DNA of 64,000 nt from Streptomyces sp. 130 (GTDB lineage Bacteria > Actinomycetota > Actinomycetes > Streptomycetales > Streptomycetaceae), in assembly GCF_007096885.1 (NCBI RefSeq), contig NZ_VJNO01000007.1, forward strand, positions 62,001 to 126,000. The letters run 5' to 3'. Within the stretch, counting starts at the first letter, position 1; every line of letters starts with the position of its first letter. The translations under genes and the position numbers were made by a program. Below are positions 34,141 through 43,642 of the stretch, one piece after another. The notes beneath the pieces were generated by a model. It worked only from the letters and a program-made list of their open reading frames with translations, had not been told where the DNA came from and made no database searches.

Positions 34141-34155
34141 AGGTAAGCCTTACCT
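34141..34155. promoter_or_regulatory. Iron box (DmdR/IdeR type)
   Basis: AGGTAAGCCTTACCT, a palindrome apart from its central base, 30 bases ahead of the fhuF-like start. It matches the AGGTTAGSCTAACCT core of DtxR-family sites known to control siderophore genes. TTACC follows on the right. Confidence 0.8.
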
Positions 34156-34256
34156 TACCCTGCCGGATCGATGTTTGAACTGAGGGCCCTTGCGCCTATC
34201 GTGCACACAGGGCGCCCGACGCGCGAGCGCGCCCGTGACCGGCCGAGGAGGTGCCC

Positions 34257-35021
34257 GTGGAGCAGCGCGGAGCGCGCGAGGAGGTGCGTCCCCCGTACGG
34301 CGGTGCCGCGCCCGCCCCGGCCGTCCGGGTGCCCGAGCAGGCCCGCGGCGAGCACACCCACGGGGAGCACCCGCACGAGCCGCCCGCCCCCCGCGCCCAG
34401 GTGCGCCGGCACTCCGTGCGCGGCCAGGTCCTGGAGGCGCTGCGCGCCGCGCTGGTCGACGGCGACCTGATCCCCGGCCAGGTCTACTCGGCGCCCGCCC
34501 TCGGCGCCCGCTTCGGGGTCTCCGCCACCCCGGTGCGCGAGGCGATGCAGCGGCTGGCCACCGAGGGGGCCGTGGAGGTCGTGCCGAACCGGGGCTTCCG
34601 GGTCGCCGAGCGCGGACCGCGCGAGCTCGCGGAGCTGGCCGAGGTCCGCGCCCTGATCGAGGTCCCCGTCATGCTGCGGCTCGCCCGCACCGTCCCGCCC
34701 GCCCGCTGGTGCGCGCTGCGTCCGCTGGCCGACGCCACCGTGGCCGCGGCGGCCGTCGGCGACCGGGCCGGCTACGCCGAGGCGGACCGGGCCTTCCACG
34801 GCGCGGTGCTCGCCCTCACCGGGAACCGCAGCCTGGTGGCCGTCGCCGACGATCTGCACCGGCGCGCCCAGTGGCCCCTGATGGACAACCCGGTCACCCG
34901 GCGCGCCGACCTGCTGGCCGACGCCTCCGAGCACACCGCGCTGCTCGACGCGCTGATCGCCCAGGACGTGATGGTCGTCCAGTCGCTGGTCCGCGAGCAC
35001 TTCGCGGGCGCCGACGGCTGA
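34257..35021 (+). CDS. GntR-family (FCD) transcriptional regulator
   Basis: 254 residues. A disordered, His/Pro-rich first ~40 residues, then the winged helix (about 45-110; IPGQVYSAPALGARFGVSATPVREAMQRL and VVPNRGFRV) and an FCD domain (EADRAFHGAVL; DASEHTALLDAL). GTG at 34257 is preferred over GTG at 34251, since GAGGAGG (34245-34251) lies five bases before it. Divergent from the FhuF-like gene across the iron box. Target unknown. Confidence 0.85.
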   Translation: MEQRGAREEVRPPYGGAAPAPAVRVPEQARGEHTHGEHPHEPPAPRAQVRRHSVRGQVLEALRAALVDGDLIPGQVYSAPALGARFGVSATPVREAMQRLATEGAVEVVPNRGFRVAERGPRELAELAEVRALIEVPVMLRLARTVPPARWCALRPLADATVAAAAVGDRAGYAEADRAFHGAVLALTGNRSLVAVADDLHRRAQWPLMDNPVTRRADLLADASEHTALLDALIAQDVMVVQSLVREHFAGADG

Positions 35022-35078
35022 GTCCCGAGGGCGTGCCGGCGCCCGGCCGAGTCGCGCGGGGCGTGCCGGCGGCCGGTC

Positions 35079-35864
35079 TCAGTTCGCCTCGACCGTCTGC
35101 GGCGGTGGCTGGTCCAGATGCGGGCCCAGCCAGGTCGGGACGCCGCCCAGCAGCCGGAAGAGCCGGGCCGCCTCGGCGCGCAGCCGGGTCGCCGCCTCGG
35201 GCTCGGGCTCGGCGTCGGCGAGCGCGATGAGCGCCGGGGCCGTACCGACCAGATAGCCCAGCTCCTCCCTTATCCGCAGGGACTCCGCGAAGCCGTGCCG
35301 GGCCTCCGCCAGCTCGCCCTCGCGCAGGGCGATCAGGGCGAGATGGCGCCAGGTCGAGGAGAGCAGCAGCGCGTCGCCCTGCGCGGTGGCGCCGGCGTGG
35401 GCCCTGCGGTAGGCGGCCCGGGCGGCCTGCGGGGAGTCCGCGATGTTCTGCGCGATCAGGCCGCGCCGGAAGTCGAGCAGCGGCCGGCCCTGGGCGGTGG
35501 GGGAGAGCAGGGCGGCGGCCCGGCCGAGCGCCACCCGGGCCTCGTCGGCGCGGTCCCGCACCCCGAGCAGGGTCGAGGCGTACGCGAGGTGGCCGCGCTC
35601 GCAGGCCGCCGCCCCGCGCTCCTCGTCGTCATGGGCCATGGCCTCGGCCGTACGCAGGGCGTCCTCGGCGTCCGTCCAGCCCTGCCCGGTGTACAGGCAC
35701 CGCTCGGTCAGCAGGGCCGTCCGCTGGAGGGCCGCGGCCGGATCGGTGGCCGCGTCGTGTGCCAGCAGCGCCGCGGCGTCCGTCCAGCAGCCGCGTGAGC
35801 GCAGCCGCCATACCGCGGTCTGGAGGGGAGGATCGTCATCTGCTGTCGTTCCGGAACCAGACAT
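35079..35864 (-). CDS. TPR-like repeat protein
   Basis: 261 residues of paired helices resembling TPR units (RTAEAMAHDDEERGAAACERGHLAYA; EARVALGRAAALL; ARAAYRRAHAGATAQGDAL; LAEARHGFAESLRIREELG). No enzyme motif. The ATG at 35864 (MSGSGTTADDDPP) is chosen; a frame extending to 35954 lacks a good ribosome-binding site and is less typical in composition. Probably a protein-protein interaction scaffold or part of a signalling regulator. Function unknown. Confidence 0.72.
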   Translation of the reverse strand: MSGSGTTADDDPPLQTAVWRLRSRGCWTDAAALLAHDAATDPAAALQRTALLTERCLYTGQGWTDAEDALRTAEAMAHDDEERGAAACERGHLAYASTLLGVRDRADEARVALGRAAALLSPTAQGRPLLDFRRGLIAQNIADSPQAARAAYRRAHAGATAQGDALLLSSTWRHLALIALREGELAEARHGFAESLRIREELGYLVGTAPALIALADAEPEPEAATRLRAEAARLFRLLGGVPTWLGPHLDQPPPQTVEAN

Positions 35865-36028
35865 GGCGGTATGCGCCACATTGCCCTCCCCGAGCGCGCC
35901 TTCGAGCTGTTGAGTATGGCCCGCATCACAGCACGGAATGGCACGCCGGGCCAAGAGGTCGAGGCAATGTCAGGTGAAAGTTTTCACAATCGACCGGGCG
36001 GGGTACGACCCTTGTCCGGCCCGGGATT

Positions 36029-37741
36029 TCAGCTCATCCGCAGGGCCAGGAAGAAGTCGAGCTTGTCCTCCAGACGCGCCAGATCGCGCCCCGTCAACTG
36101 CTCGATTCGCCCGACCCGGTAGCGCAGCGTGTTGACGTGCAGGTGCAGCCGGGCCGCACAGCGGGTCCACGAACCGTCGCAGTCCAGGAAGGCCTCCAGG
36201 GTCGGGATGAGCTCCGCGCGGTGACGCCGGTCGTACTCGCGCAGCGGGTCCAGCAGCCGCGCGGTGAACGCCCGCCGCACGTCGTCCGGGACGAACGGCA
36301 GCAGCAGCACGTGCGAGGCCAGCTCGTGGTGGCCGGCCGCGCAGACCCGGCCGGGCCGGGCCGCCGCCACCCGGCGGGCATGCCGGGCCTCCTCCAGGGC
36401 GCCGCGCAGCCCCTCCGCGGAGTGCACCGAGGCGCTGACACCCAGTGTCAGGCGGCCGTCGTCGCCGAGGCCCGCGGAGAGCGGGGCGCGCACGGCGGCG
36501 AGCAGCGCGTCGGCGTGCAGGGCGGGCCCGCCGTCCGGGGCGTCGCCGTCCGCGTCCCCGGCGCCGTCCCGGGGCGCGTCCGGGCCGGCGGGCAGCGGCA
36601 CCAGGGCGATGGCCTCGTCACCCGTGTGGGCGACGGCGATCCGGTCCGCCGAGTCGGGGCCGGTCACCGCCGGGTCGACCAGGATCTCCTCCAGCAGAGC
36701 CTGGGCGACCGGACCGCCCTGGACCACGGACGCGCCGCTCTCGGCCCACTCGACCCGGGCCACCACCACCTGCCAGTGCGGCGCGGTGCCGAGGCCGGGG
36801 AGCAGGACCGGGGTGGCGACGCGCAGCCGGGCGGCGATCTCGGCGGGCGCGGCGCCCGCCTGGACCAGCTCCAGGACCTCCTGGGCGAGCCGGCGGCGCA
36901 CCGTGCGGGCCGCGTCGCGCCGGTCGCGCTCGACGGCGATCAGCTGGGTGACGCCCTGGAGGAGGTCGAGCCGCGCGGCCGGCCAGTCGCTCGCGTCGGC
37001 CTCCACGGCGAGCAGCCAGTCGGAGAGCACGGACTCCCGCACGTCACGGACGGGCGGCACCGCGCCGCCCCGGCCGTTGTTCCGGATCGGGAAGAGCGAA
37101 TACGTCGTACCGCCGAGGGCGGCCCGGTGCGGGGCGGGGCGGCCGGAGCGGACGGCGGCCAGATGCAGCCCGGCCAGCTCGGCCCCGGCGGCGGCGGACA
37201 GGGGCGCGCCCGCGCCCGCGATCTGCCGGCCGGTGGGGGAGAGCACCCAGGCGTGGAGGTCCAGGTCGGAGCCGAGGAGATCGAGGACCACCTCGGGGCC
37301 GCCGCCCGTCGGGCCCGAGGTCATCAGCCTGCGGTGCCGGTCCACCACGGCCGCCAGGTCGCCCGCCCGCTCGCCGGACACCTGGCGCACCACGTACTCG
37401 GTGATCGTTGCGAACGCGACCGTCTCGTGGACCGCGAACAGCGGCAGCCGGTGCCGGCGGCACGCCTCCACGAGATCGTCCGGGACGTCGCCGAGCTCCG
37501 CCTCACCCGCCGCGAGGCCGGCCACCCCGGCGCCCGACAGGATGCGCACGAACGGCTCCGAGTCCCCGGCGTCCCGGCGCCAGGCCAGACCGGTCAGCAC
37601 CAGCTCGCCACCGGCGAGGTAGCGGCTCGGGTCGCGCAGGTCGGTCGTCATCACGCCGCGGACCGACCGGTCCAGCTCCTCGTCGCCGCCGAGCAGCCGC
37701 AGGCCCAGCGCGTCGTTCTCCAGCAGTGCGCGCAGCCGCAT
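36029..37741 (-). CDS. PucR-family purine catabolism regulator
   Basis: 570 residues. N-terminal PucR domain (MRLRALLENDALGLRLLGGD; GVMTTDLRDPSRYLAGGELVLTG), a middle GGDEF-like region and a C-terminal PucR HTH (LIPTLEAFLDCDGSWTRCAARLHLHVNTLRYRVGRIEQLTG, given in family order). PucR proteins respond to purine-breakdown intermediates. It is divergent from the xanthine dehydrogenase operon across 257 bases, so it is the likely activator of that operon. The ORF uses the ATG at 37741. Confidence 0.92.
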   Translation of the reverse strand: MRLRALLENDALGLRLLGGDEELDRSVRGVMTTDLRDPSRYLAGGELVLTGLAWRRDAGDSEPFVRILSGAGVAGLAAGEAELGDVPDDLVEACRRHRLPLFAVHETVAFATITEYVVRQVSGERAGDLAAVVDRHRRLMTSGPTGGGPEVVLDLLGSDLDLHAWVLSPTGRQIAGAGAPLSAAAGAELAGLHLAAVRSGRPAPHRAALGGTTYSLFPIRNNGRGGAVPPVRDVRESVLSDWLLAVEADASDWPAARLDLLQGVTQLIAVERDRRDAARTVRRRLAQEVLELVQAGAAPAEIAARLRVATPVLLPGLGTAPHWQVVVARVEWAESGASVVQGGPVAQALLEEILVDPAVTGPDSADRIAVAHTGDEAIALVPLPAGPDAPRDGAGDADGDAPDGGPALHADALLAAVRAPLSAGLGDDGRLTLGVSASVHSAEGLRGALEEARHARRVAAARPGRVCAAGHHELASHVLLLPFVPDDVRRAFTARLLDPLREYDRRHRAELIPTLEAFLDCDGSWTRCAARLHLHVNTLRYRVGRIEQLTGRDLARLEDKLDFFLALRMS

Positions 37742-37998
37742 CTGGTCGCCGCCGATCTCTTTCGTTGGTACGGGTGAAGTCTGGGTGTTGCGGTGAGGCT
37801 GTTGAGCCCCGCCATTCGTTCGAATCTACAAGACATGAGCGGACACCAGCCAACTCCTTCATGGGTTCGGTGACTGCACCAGGTGGAGCAGGGCTTGTGT
37901 ACTGGGCCACACACCGCGTGAACAAGACATGAACAAGTTCGAGGGCCGGCCGTCACCCAGCCCAGCGTGAAAACCCGATTGAGAAGAAGAGAGCCACC

Positions 37999-38889
37999 AT
38001 GGACTTCCTTCGCCCCGCAAGCTGGGAGGAGGCGCTCGCCGCCAAGGCCGAGCACCCGACGGCTGTGCCCATCGCCGGGGGCACCGATGTGATGGTCGAG
38101 ATCAACTTCGACCACCGGCGCCCCGAACACCTCCTCGACCTCAACCGCATCGGTGAGCTCACCGAGTGGGAGGTGGGCCAGGAGAACGTACGGCTCGGCG
38201 CCTCGGTCCCGTACAGCCGGATCATGGAGCACCTGCGGGCCGAGCTGCCCGGCCTCGCGCTCGCCTCGCACACCGTCGCGTCGCCGCAGATCCGCAACCG
38301 GGGCGGCGTCGGCGGCAACCTCGGCACCGCCTCCCCGGCCGGTGACGCCCACCCCGCCCTGCTCGCGGCCGGCGCCGAGGTGGAGGCCGAGTCCGTACGC
38401 GGCACCCGGATGATCCCCATCGACGCCTTCTACACCGGCGTCAAGCGCAACGCCCTCGAACCGGACGAGCTGATCCGGGCCGTGCACATCAAGAAGGCCG
38501 ACGGGCCGCAGCAGTACTCCAAGGTCGGCACCCGCAACGCGATGGTCATCGCCGTCTGCGCCTTCGGCCTCGCCCTGCACCCCGAGACCCGCACGGTCCG
38601 CACCGGCATCGGATCGGCCGCCCCGACACCCGTCCGGGCGAAGGAGGCCGAGGAATTCCTGAACGCCGCGCTGGAGGAGGGCGGCTTCTGGGACAGCCGC
38701 ACGATCATCACGCCCTCCGTCGCCCAGCAGTTCGCCACGCTCGCCGCCGGCGCCTGCAACCCGATCGACGACGTGCGCGGCACCGCGAGCTACCGCCGCC
38801 ACGCCGTCGGAATCATGGCCCGCCGCACCCTCGGCTGGGCCTGGGAGTCCTACCGCGGCAACGGCCGCAGCACCGAAGGAGCCGCCTGA
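37999..38889 (+). CDS. Xanthine dehydrogenase, FAD-binding subunit
   Basis: 296 residues. FAD-binding molybdopterin-dehydrogenase domain with AGGTDVMVEI and IRNRGGVGGNLGTASPAGD as FAD contacts, and the CO-dehydrogenase flavoprotein C-terminal domain. It receives electrons from the Fe-S subunit and passes them to NAD or another acceptor. First gene of the xdh operon; AGAGAG upstream of the ATG. The next gene begins 2 bases after its stop. Substrate assignment to xanthine rests on PucR, the purine permease and XdhC. Confidence 0.92.
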   Translation: MDFLRPASWEEALAAKAEHPTAVPIAGGTDVMVEINFDHRRPEHLLDLNRIGELTEWEVGQENVRLGASVPYSRIMEHLRAELPGLALASHTVASPQIRNRGGVGGNLGTASPAGDAHPALLAAGAEVEAESVRGTRMIPIDAFYTGVKRNALEPDELIRAVHIKKADGPQQYSKVGTRNAMVIAVCAFGLALHPETRTVRTGIGSAAPTPVRAKEAEEFLNAALEEGGFWDSRTIITPSVAQQFATLAAGACNPIDDVRGTASYRRHAVGIMARRTLGWAWESYRGNGRSTEGAA

Positions 38890-38891
38890 TC

Positions 38892-39488
38892 ATGCGCGTC
38901 AATTTCACGGTCAACGGCCGCCGCCACGAGGCCGACGACGTCTGGGAGGGCGAATCCCTCCTCTACGTCCTGCGCGAGCGCATGGGGCTGCCCGGCTCCA
39001 AGAACGCCTGCGAGCAGGGCGAGTGCGGCTCCTGCACGGTCCGCCTCGACGGCGTCCCGGTGTGCTCCTGCCTGGTCGCCGCCGGCCAGGTCGAGGGCCG
39101 CGACGTCGTCACCGTAGAGGGGCTCGCCGACTTCGCCGCCCACCGCGCCGAGGCCCACCCCGGCACCGGCTGCGCCTCCGGCGCCTGCGGCACCTCACTG
39201 GACCGGGCCAAGCGCTGGAAGGCCGAGCCCGCCGCCGGCGACGAGACCCGCGACACCGGGGAGCTGTCCCCGATCCAGCAGGCGTTCATCGACGCCGGAG
39301 CCGTCCAGTGCGGCTTCTGCACCCCCGGCCTCCTGGTCGCGGCCGACGAACTCCTGGAGCGCACCCCGCAGCCGTCCGACGCGGACATCCGCGAGGCGCT
39401 CTCCGGCAACCTCTGCCGCTGCACCGGCTACGAGAAGATCCTCGACGCGGTCCGCCTCGCGGCCGCCCGCGCGGAAGGGGCGGTCTGA
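38892..39488 (+). CDS. Xanthine dehydrogenase, [2Fe-2S] subunit
   Basis: 198 residues. N-terminal plant-ferredoxin cluster (CEQGECGSC with a later Cys in VCSC) and C-terminal cluster (CGFCTPG and CRCTGYEKI). Carries electrons from the Mo centre to FAD. About 30 residues longer than common CoxS/XdhC-type subunits, because of an insertion between the two cluster domains (about 90-130) that contains two further Cys (TGCASGACG). Confidence 0.93.
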   Translation: MRVNFTVNGRRHEADDVWEGESLLYVLRERMGLPGSKNACEQGECGSCTVRLDGVPVCSCLVAAGQVEGRDVVTVEGLADFAAHRAEAHPGTGCASGACGTSLDRAKRWKAEPAAGDETRDTGELSPIQQAFIDAGAVQCGFCTPGLLVAADELLERTPQPSDADIREALSGNLCRCTGYEKILDAVRLAAARAEGAV

Positions 39489-39491
39489 GCC

Positions 39492-41876
39492 ATGGGCGTC
39501 ACCGGTTCCCCCACCAACATCAACCAGGGCAGCCGCACCAAGGGCGGCATCGGCGAGTCCACGCTGCGCCCCGACGGCATCCTGAAGGTCACCGGCGAGT
39601 TCGCGTACTCCTCGGACATGTGGCACGAGGACATGCTCTGGGGCCACACCCTGCGCTCCACCGTCGCGCACGCCGAGATCGTCTCCATCGACGTCTCCGA
39701 GGCGCTGGCCACCTCCGGCGTCTACGCGGTCCTCACCTACGACGACCTGCCGGCCGAGATGAAGAACTACGGCCTGGAGATCCAGGACACCCCCGTCCTC
39801 GCCCACGGCCGGGTCCGCCACCACGGCGAACCCGTCGCGCTGGTCGCCGCCGACCACCCGGAGACCGCCCGCCGCGCCGCCGCGAAGATCCGGATCGACT
39901 ACCGCGAGCTGCCCGTCGTCACCGACGAGGCGTCCGCGACCGCACCCGGGGCCCCCCTCATCCACGAGGGCCGCGACGACCACCACATCGGCCATGTGCC
40001 GCACCCCAACATCGTCCACCGCCAGCCGATCGTCCGCGGCGACGTGGCCCAGGCCGAGGCCCGGGCCGACGTGATCGTCAAGGGCGACTACTACTTCGGC
40101 ATGCAGGACCAGGCGTTCCTGGGCCCCGAGTCCGGCCTCGCCGTACCCGCCGAGGACGGCGGCGTCGACCTGTACGTGGCGACCCAGTGGCTCCACTCCG
40201 ACCTGCGCCAGATCGCGCCCGTCCTCGGCCTGCCCGAGGACAAGGTCCGCATGACGCTCTCCGGCGTCGGCGGCGCCTTCGGCGGGCGCGAGGACCTGTC
40301 GATGCAGATCCACGCCTGCCTCCTCGCCCTGCGCACCGGCAAGCCCGTGAAGATCGTCTACAACCGCTTCGAGTCGTTCTTCGGGCACGTCCACCGCCAC
40401 CCGGCCCGCCTCCACTACGAGCACGGCGCCACCCGCGACGGCAAGCTCACCCACATGAGGTGCCGCATCGTGCTCGACGGCGGCGCCTACGCCTCCGCCT
40501 CCCCGGCCGTCGTCGGCAACGCCTCCTCGCTGTCGGCCGGCCCGTACGTCATCGACAACGTGGACATCGAGGCGATCGCCCTCTACACCAACAACCCCCC
40601 GTGCGGCGCCATGCGCGGCTTCGGCGCCGTCCAGGCGTGCTTCGCCTACGAGGCCCAGATGGACAAGCTGGCCGCCGCACTGGACATGGACCCGGTCGAG
40701 TTCCGGCAGCTCAACGCCATGGAGCAGGGCACCCTCCTGCCCACCGGACAGCAGGTCGACTCACCCGCACCGGTCGCCGAACTGCTGCGCCGCGTCAAGG
40801 CCATGCCGCTGCCGCCCGAGCGCCAGTGGGAGAGCGCCGGCGAACACGCGGACGTACGGGCCCTGCCCGGCGGCCTGTCCAACACCACCCACGGCGAGGG
40901 CGTCGTACGCGGCGTCGGCTACGCGGTCGGCATCAAGAACGTCGGCTTCTCCGAGGGCTTCGACGACTACTCCACCGCCCGGGTCCGGATGGAGGTCATC
41001 GGCGGCGAACCCGTCGCGACCGTCCACACCGCCATGGCCGAGGTCGGGCAGGGCGGCGTCACGGTGCACGCCCAGATCGCCCGTACCGAACTCGGCGTCT
41101 CCCAGGTCACCATCCACCCGGCCGACACCAAGGTCGGCTCCGCCGGATCGACCTCCGCCTCCCGCCAGACGTACGTCACCGGAGGCGCGGTCAAGAACTC
41201 CTGCGAGGCCGTCCGCGAACAGGTCCTGGAGCTCGGCCGCCGCAAGTTCGGCACCTACCACCCCGCCTGGGCCACCGCCGAACTCCTCCTGGAGGGCGGC
41301 AAGGTCGTCACCGACGGCGGCGAGGTGCTGGCCGACATCGCGGACGTCCTGGAGGACGAGGCCGTCGACATCGAGCTGGAGTGGCGCCACCGGCCCACCG
41401 AGCCCTTCGACCTGCGCACCGGACAGGGCAACGGCCACGTCCAGTACTCCTTCGCCGCGCACCGCGCGGTGGTCGAGGTCGACACCGAACTCGGCCTGGT
41501 CAAGGTCGTCGAACTCGCCTGCGCCCAGGACGTCGGCAAGGCGCTCAACCCGCTGTCGGTCGTCGGCCAGATCCAGGGCGGCACCATCCAGGGGATGGGC
41601 ATCGCCGTCATGGAGGAGATCATCGTCGACCCGGTGACCGCGAAGGTGCGCAACCCCTCCTTCACGGACTACCTCCTCCCCACCATCCTCGACACGCCGA
41701 CCATCCCGGTCGACGTGCTCGAACTCGCCGACGACCACGCCCCGTACGGGCTGCGCGGCATCGGCGAGGCCCCCACCCTGTCGTCCACCCCGGCCGTCCT
41801 CGCGGCGATCCGGAACGCGACGGGTCTGGAGCTCGACCGGACGCCGGTCCGGCCGGAACACCTCACCGGCGTCTGA
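39492..41876 (+). CDS. Xanthine dehydrogenase, molybdopterin-binding subunit
   Basis: 794 residues. Hydroxylates xanthine (and hypoxanthine) to uric acid. Family motifs: VTGEFAYSSDM at the N-terminus, GGAFGGRED and PCGAMRGFGAVQ for the molybdopterin, VGQGGVTVHAQI, and GIGEAP near the C-terminus holding the catalytic Glu. Three bases separate it from the Fe-S gene. Aldehyde and other N-heterocycle dehydrogenases share the fold; the purine context decides. Confidence 0.93.
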   Translation: MGVTGSPTNINQGSRTKGGIGESTLRPDGILKVTGEFAYSSDMWHEDMLWGHTLRSTVAHAEIVSIDVSEALATSGVYAVLTYDDLPAEMKNYGLEIQDTPVLAHGRVRHHGEPVALVAADHPETARRAAAKIRIDYRELPVVTDEASATAPGAPLIHEGRDDHHIGHVPHPNIVHRQPIVRGDVAQAEARADVIVKGDYYFGMQDQAFLGPESGLAVPAEDGGVDLYVATQWLHSDLRQIAPVLGLPEDKVRMTLSGVGGAFGGREDLSMQIHACLLALRTGKPVKIVYNRFESFFGHVHRHPARLHYEHGATRDGKLTHMRCRIVLDGGAYASASPAVVGNASSLSAGPYVIDNVDIEAIALYTNNPPCGAMRGFGAVQACFAYEAQMDKLAAALDMDPVEFRQLNAMEQGTLLPTGQQVDSPAPVAELLRRVKAMPLPPERQWESAGEHADVRALPGGLSNTTHGEGVVRGVGYAVGIKNVGFSEGFDDYSTARVRMEVIGGEPVATVHTAMAEVGQGGVTVHAQIARTELGVSQVTIHPADTKVGSAGSTSASRQTYVTGGAVKNSCEAVREQVLELGRRKFGTYHPAWATAELLLEGGKVVTDGGEVLADIADVLEDEAVDIELEWRHRPTEPFDLRTGQGNGHVQYSFAAHRAVVEVDTELGLVKVVELACAQDVGKALNPLSVVGQIQGGTIQGMGIAVMEEIIVDPVTAKVRNPSFTDYLLPTILDTPTIPVDVLELADDHAPYGLRGIGEAPTLSSTPAVLAAIRNATGLELDRTPVRPEHLTGV

Positions 41877-42153
41877 CGAGGGCTCCGCCACCAACTCTCC
41901 GGGCGGCGCGCGCCACCGGTGAACGTCACACTTCCCGGCCCGCGCCGCCCGGAGGCCCAGGGACCCGCCCCGCTCGCGGCCCCGCACCCCTCGCACCCCC
42001 CGCACCGGAACGGCACCCACCGTTCCACCCCTTCCTGCATGAACAGTTCGTCTCGGGCCGTCCCCCGGGTCGTGCCGCCAGCGCAGTCATCCCAAATCCC
42101 GCATTTCGATTCTTCATCGCGGGTGCCCCTGTGAACCTTGGGAGTCAGGCATC

Positions 42154-43611
42154 ATGACCCAGCAGTCAGTGCGGCCGAAGACCGGTGCGGAGGACGCGGG
42201 CCCCGGCTCGCGCGTCCCCGCCGGCAGATCGTGGCTCGACCGGTACTTCCACATATCCGACCGCGGTTCGACCGTGGCCCGGGAAGTGCGCGGCGGTGTC
42301 ACGACCTTCATGGCCATGGCGTACATCCTTCTGCTCAACCCGCTGATCCTCGGCGGCAAGGACGTCGACGGCAATCTCCTCAGCCAGCCCGCCCTGATCA
42401 CCGCCACCGCACTCGCGGCGGCGGCGACCACCCTGCTCATGGGCTTCGTCGGCAAGGTCCCGCTCGCGCTCGCCGCGGGCCTCAGCGTCTCCGGCGTCCT
42501 GTCCTCGCAGGTCGCCCCCGAAATGACCTGGCCGCAGGCCATGGGCATGTGCGTGATGTACGGCGCGGTGATCTGCCTCCTGGTGGTCACCGGTCTGCGC
42601 GAGCTGATCATGAACGCGATCCCGCTCCCGCTGAAGCACGGCATCACGATGGGCATCGGCCTGTTCATCGCCCTGATCGGGCTCTACAAGGCCGGATTCG
42701 TCGGGAAGGGCACCGCGACCCCGGTGACCCTCGGCCCGGCCGGTGAACTCGCCGGCTGGCCCGTCCTCGTCTTCGCGGTCACCCTGCTGCTGATCTTCAT
42801 GCTCCAGGCCCGCAACATCCCCGGCGCGATCCTCATCGGCATCGTCGTCGGCACCGTGGTCGCCGTCGTGATCAACAAGGTCGCGGACGTCGACCCCAAG
42901 ATCTGGAGCAGCGGCCCGCCGGAGCTCAAGGGCTCCGCGGTCTCCTCGCCGGACTTCTCGCTCTTCGGCGACGTCGACTTCGGCGGCTGGGGCGACGTCG
43001 GCGCGATGACCGTCGGCTTCATCGTCTTCACCCTCGTGCTCGCCGGCTTCTTCGACGCGATGGCCACCATCATCGGCGTCGGTACGGAGGCCGGGCTCGC
43101 CGACGACAAGGGCCGCATGCCCGGCCTGTCGAAGGCGCTGTTCATCGACGGCGCCGGCGGGGCCATCGGCGGTGTCGCCGGCGGTTCCGGGCAGACGGTC
43201 TTCGTGGAGTCCGCGACCGGCGTCGGCGAGGGGGCCAGGACCGGCCTGGCCTCCGTCGTCACCGGCCTGTTCTTCGCCGCCTGTCTCTTCTTCACCCCGC
43301 TCACCGCGATCGTGCCCGCCGAGGTGGCCTCCGCCGCTCTCGTCGTCATCGGCGCGATGATGATGCAGAACGCCCGGCATGTGGACTGGAGCGACCGCTC
43401 CGTGGCCATCCCGGTGTTCCTGACGGTGGTCCTGATGCCGTTCACGTACACCATCACCACCGGTGTGGCGGCGGGCGTCATCTCGTACGTCGCCATCAAG
43501 GCCGCCCAGGGCCGGGCCCGTGAGGTCGGCGCGTTCATGTGGGGCCTGACGGTGATCTTCGTCGTCTACTTCGCCCTGCACCCGATCGAGAGCTGGCTCG
43601 GCGTCAGCTGA
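42154..43611 (+). CDS. NCS2-family purine permease (AzgA-like)
   Basis: 485 residues, about 12-14 membrane segments. It resembles the AzgA/PbuG branch, which imports hypoxanthine, guanine or adenine by proton symport (GVTTFMAMAYILLLNP at the start; FFDAMATIIGVG; SGQTVFVESATGVGEGARTG). Follows the Mo-subunit gene after 277 bases, so it may have its own promoter. Supplies purines to the dehydrogenase. Confidence 0.9.
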   Translation: MTQQSVRPKTGAEDAGPGSRVPAGRSWLDRYFHISDRGSTVAREVRGGVTTFMAMAYILLLNPLILGGKDVDGNLLSQPALITATALAAAATTLLMGFVGKVPLALAAGLSVSGVLSSQVAPEMTWPQAMGMCVMYGAVICLLVVTGLRELIMNAIPLPLKHGITMGIGLFIALIGLYKAGFVGKGTATPVTLGPAGELAGWPVLVFAVTLLLIFMLQARNIPGAILIGIVVGTVVAVVINKVADVDPKIWSSGPPELKGSAVSSPDFSLFGDVDFGGWGDVGAMTVGFIVFTLVLAGFFDAMATIIGVGTEAGLADDKGRMPGLSKALFIDGAGGAIGGVAGGSGQTVFVESATGVGEGARTGLASVVTGLFFAACLFFTPLTAIVPAEVASAALVVIGAMMMQNARHVDWSDRSVAIPVFLTVVLMPFTYTITTGVAAGVISYVAIKAAQGRAREVGAFMWGLTVIFVVYFALHPIESWLGVS

Positions 43612-43642
43612 CCCGACGCCCCACTCACCGTAGGAGACCGAG

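Noticed and set aside
35079..35954. Longer start at 35954 for the TPR-like protein
   Set aside because: The extra 30 residues have no good ribosome-binding site and an unlikely Cys/His-rich makeup; ATG at 35864 fits better.
41877..42153. Small ORFs between the Mo subunit and purine permease
   Set aside because: Codon third positions and composition look random; treated as a leader/promoter region.
39023..42157. A 1044-codon frame overlapping the Fe-S and Mo subunits
   Set aside because: Offset frame of two conserved xdh genes; Arg/Pro/His-rich and without motifs.
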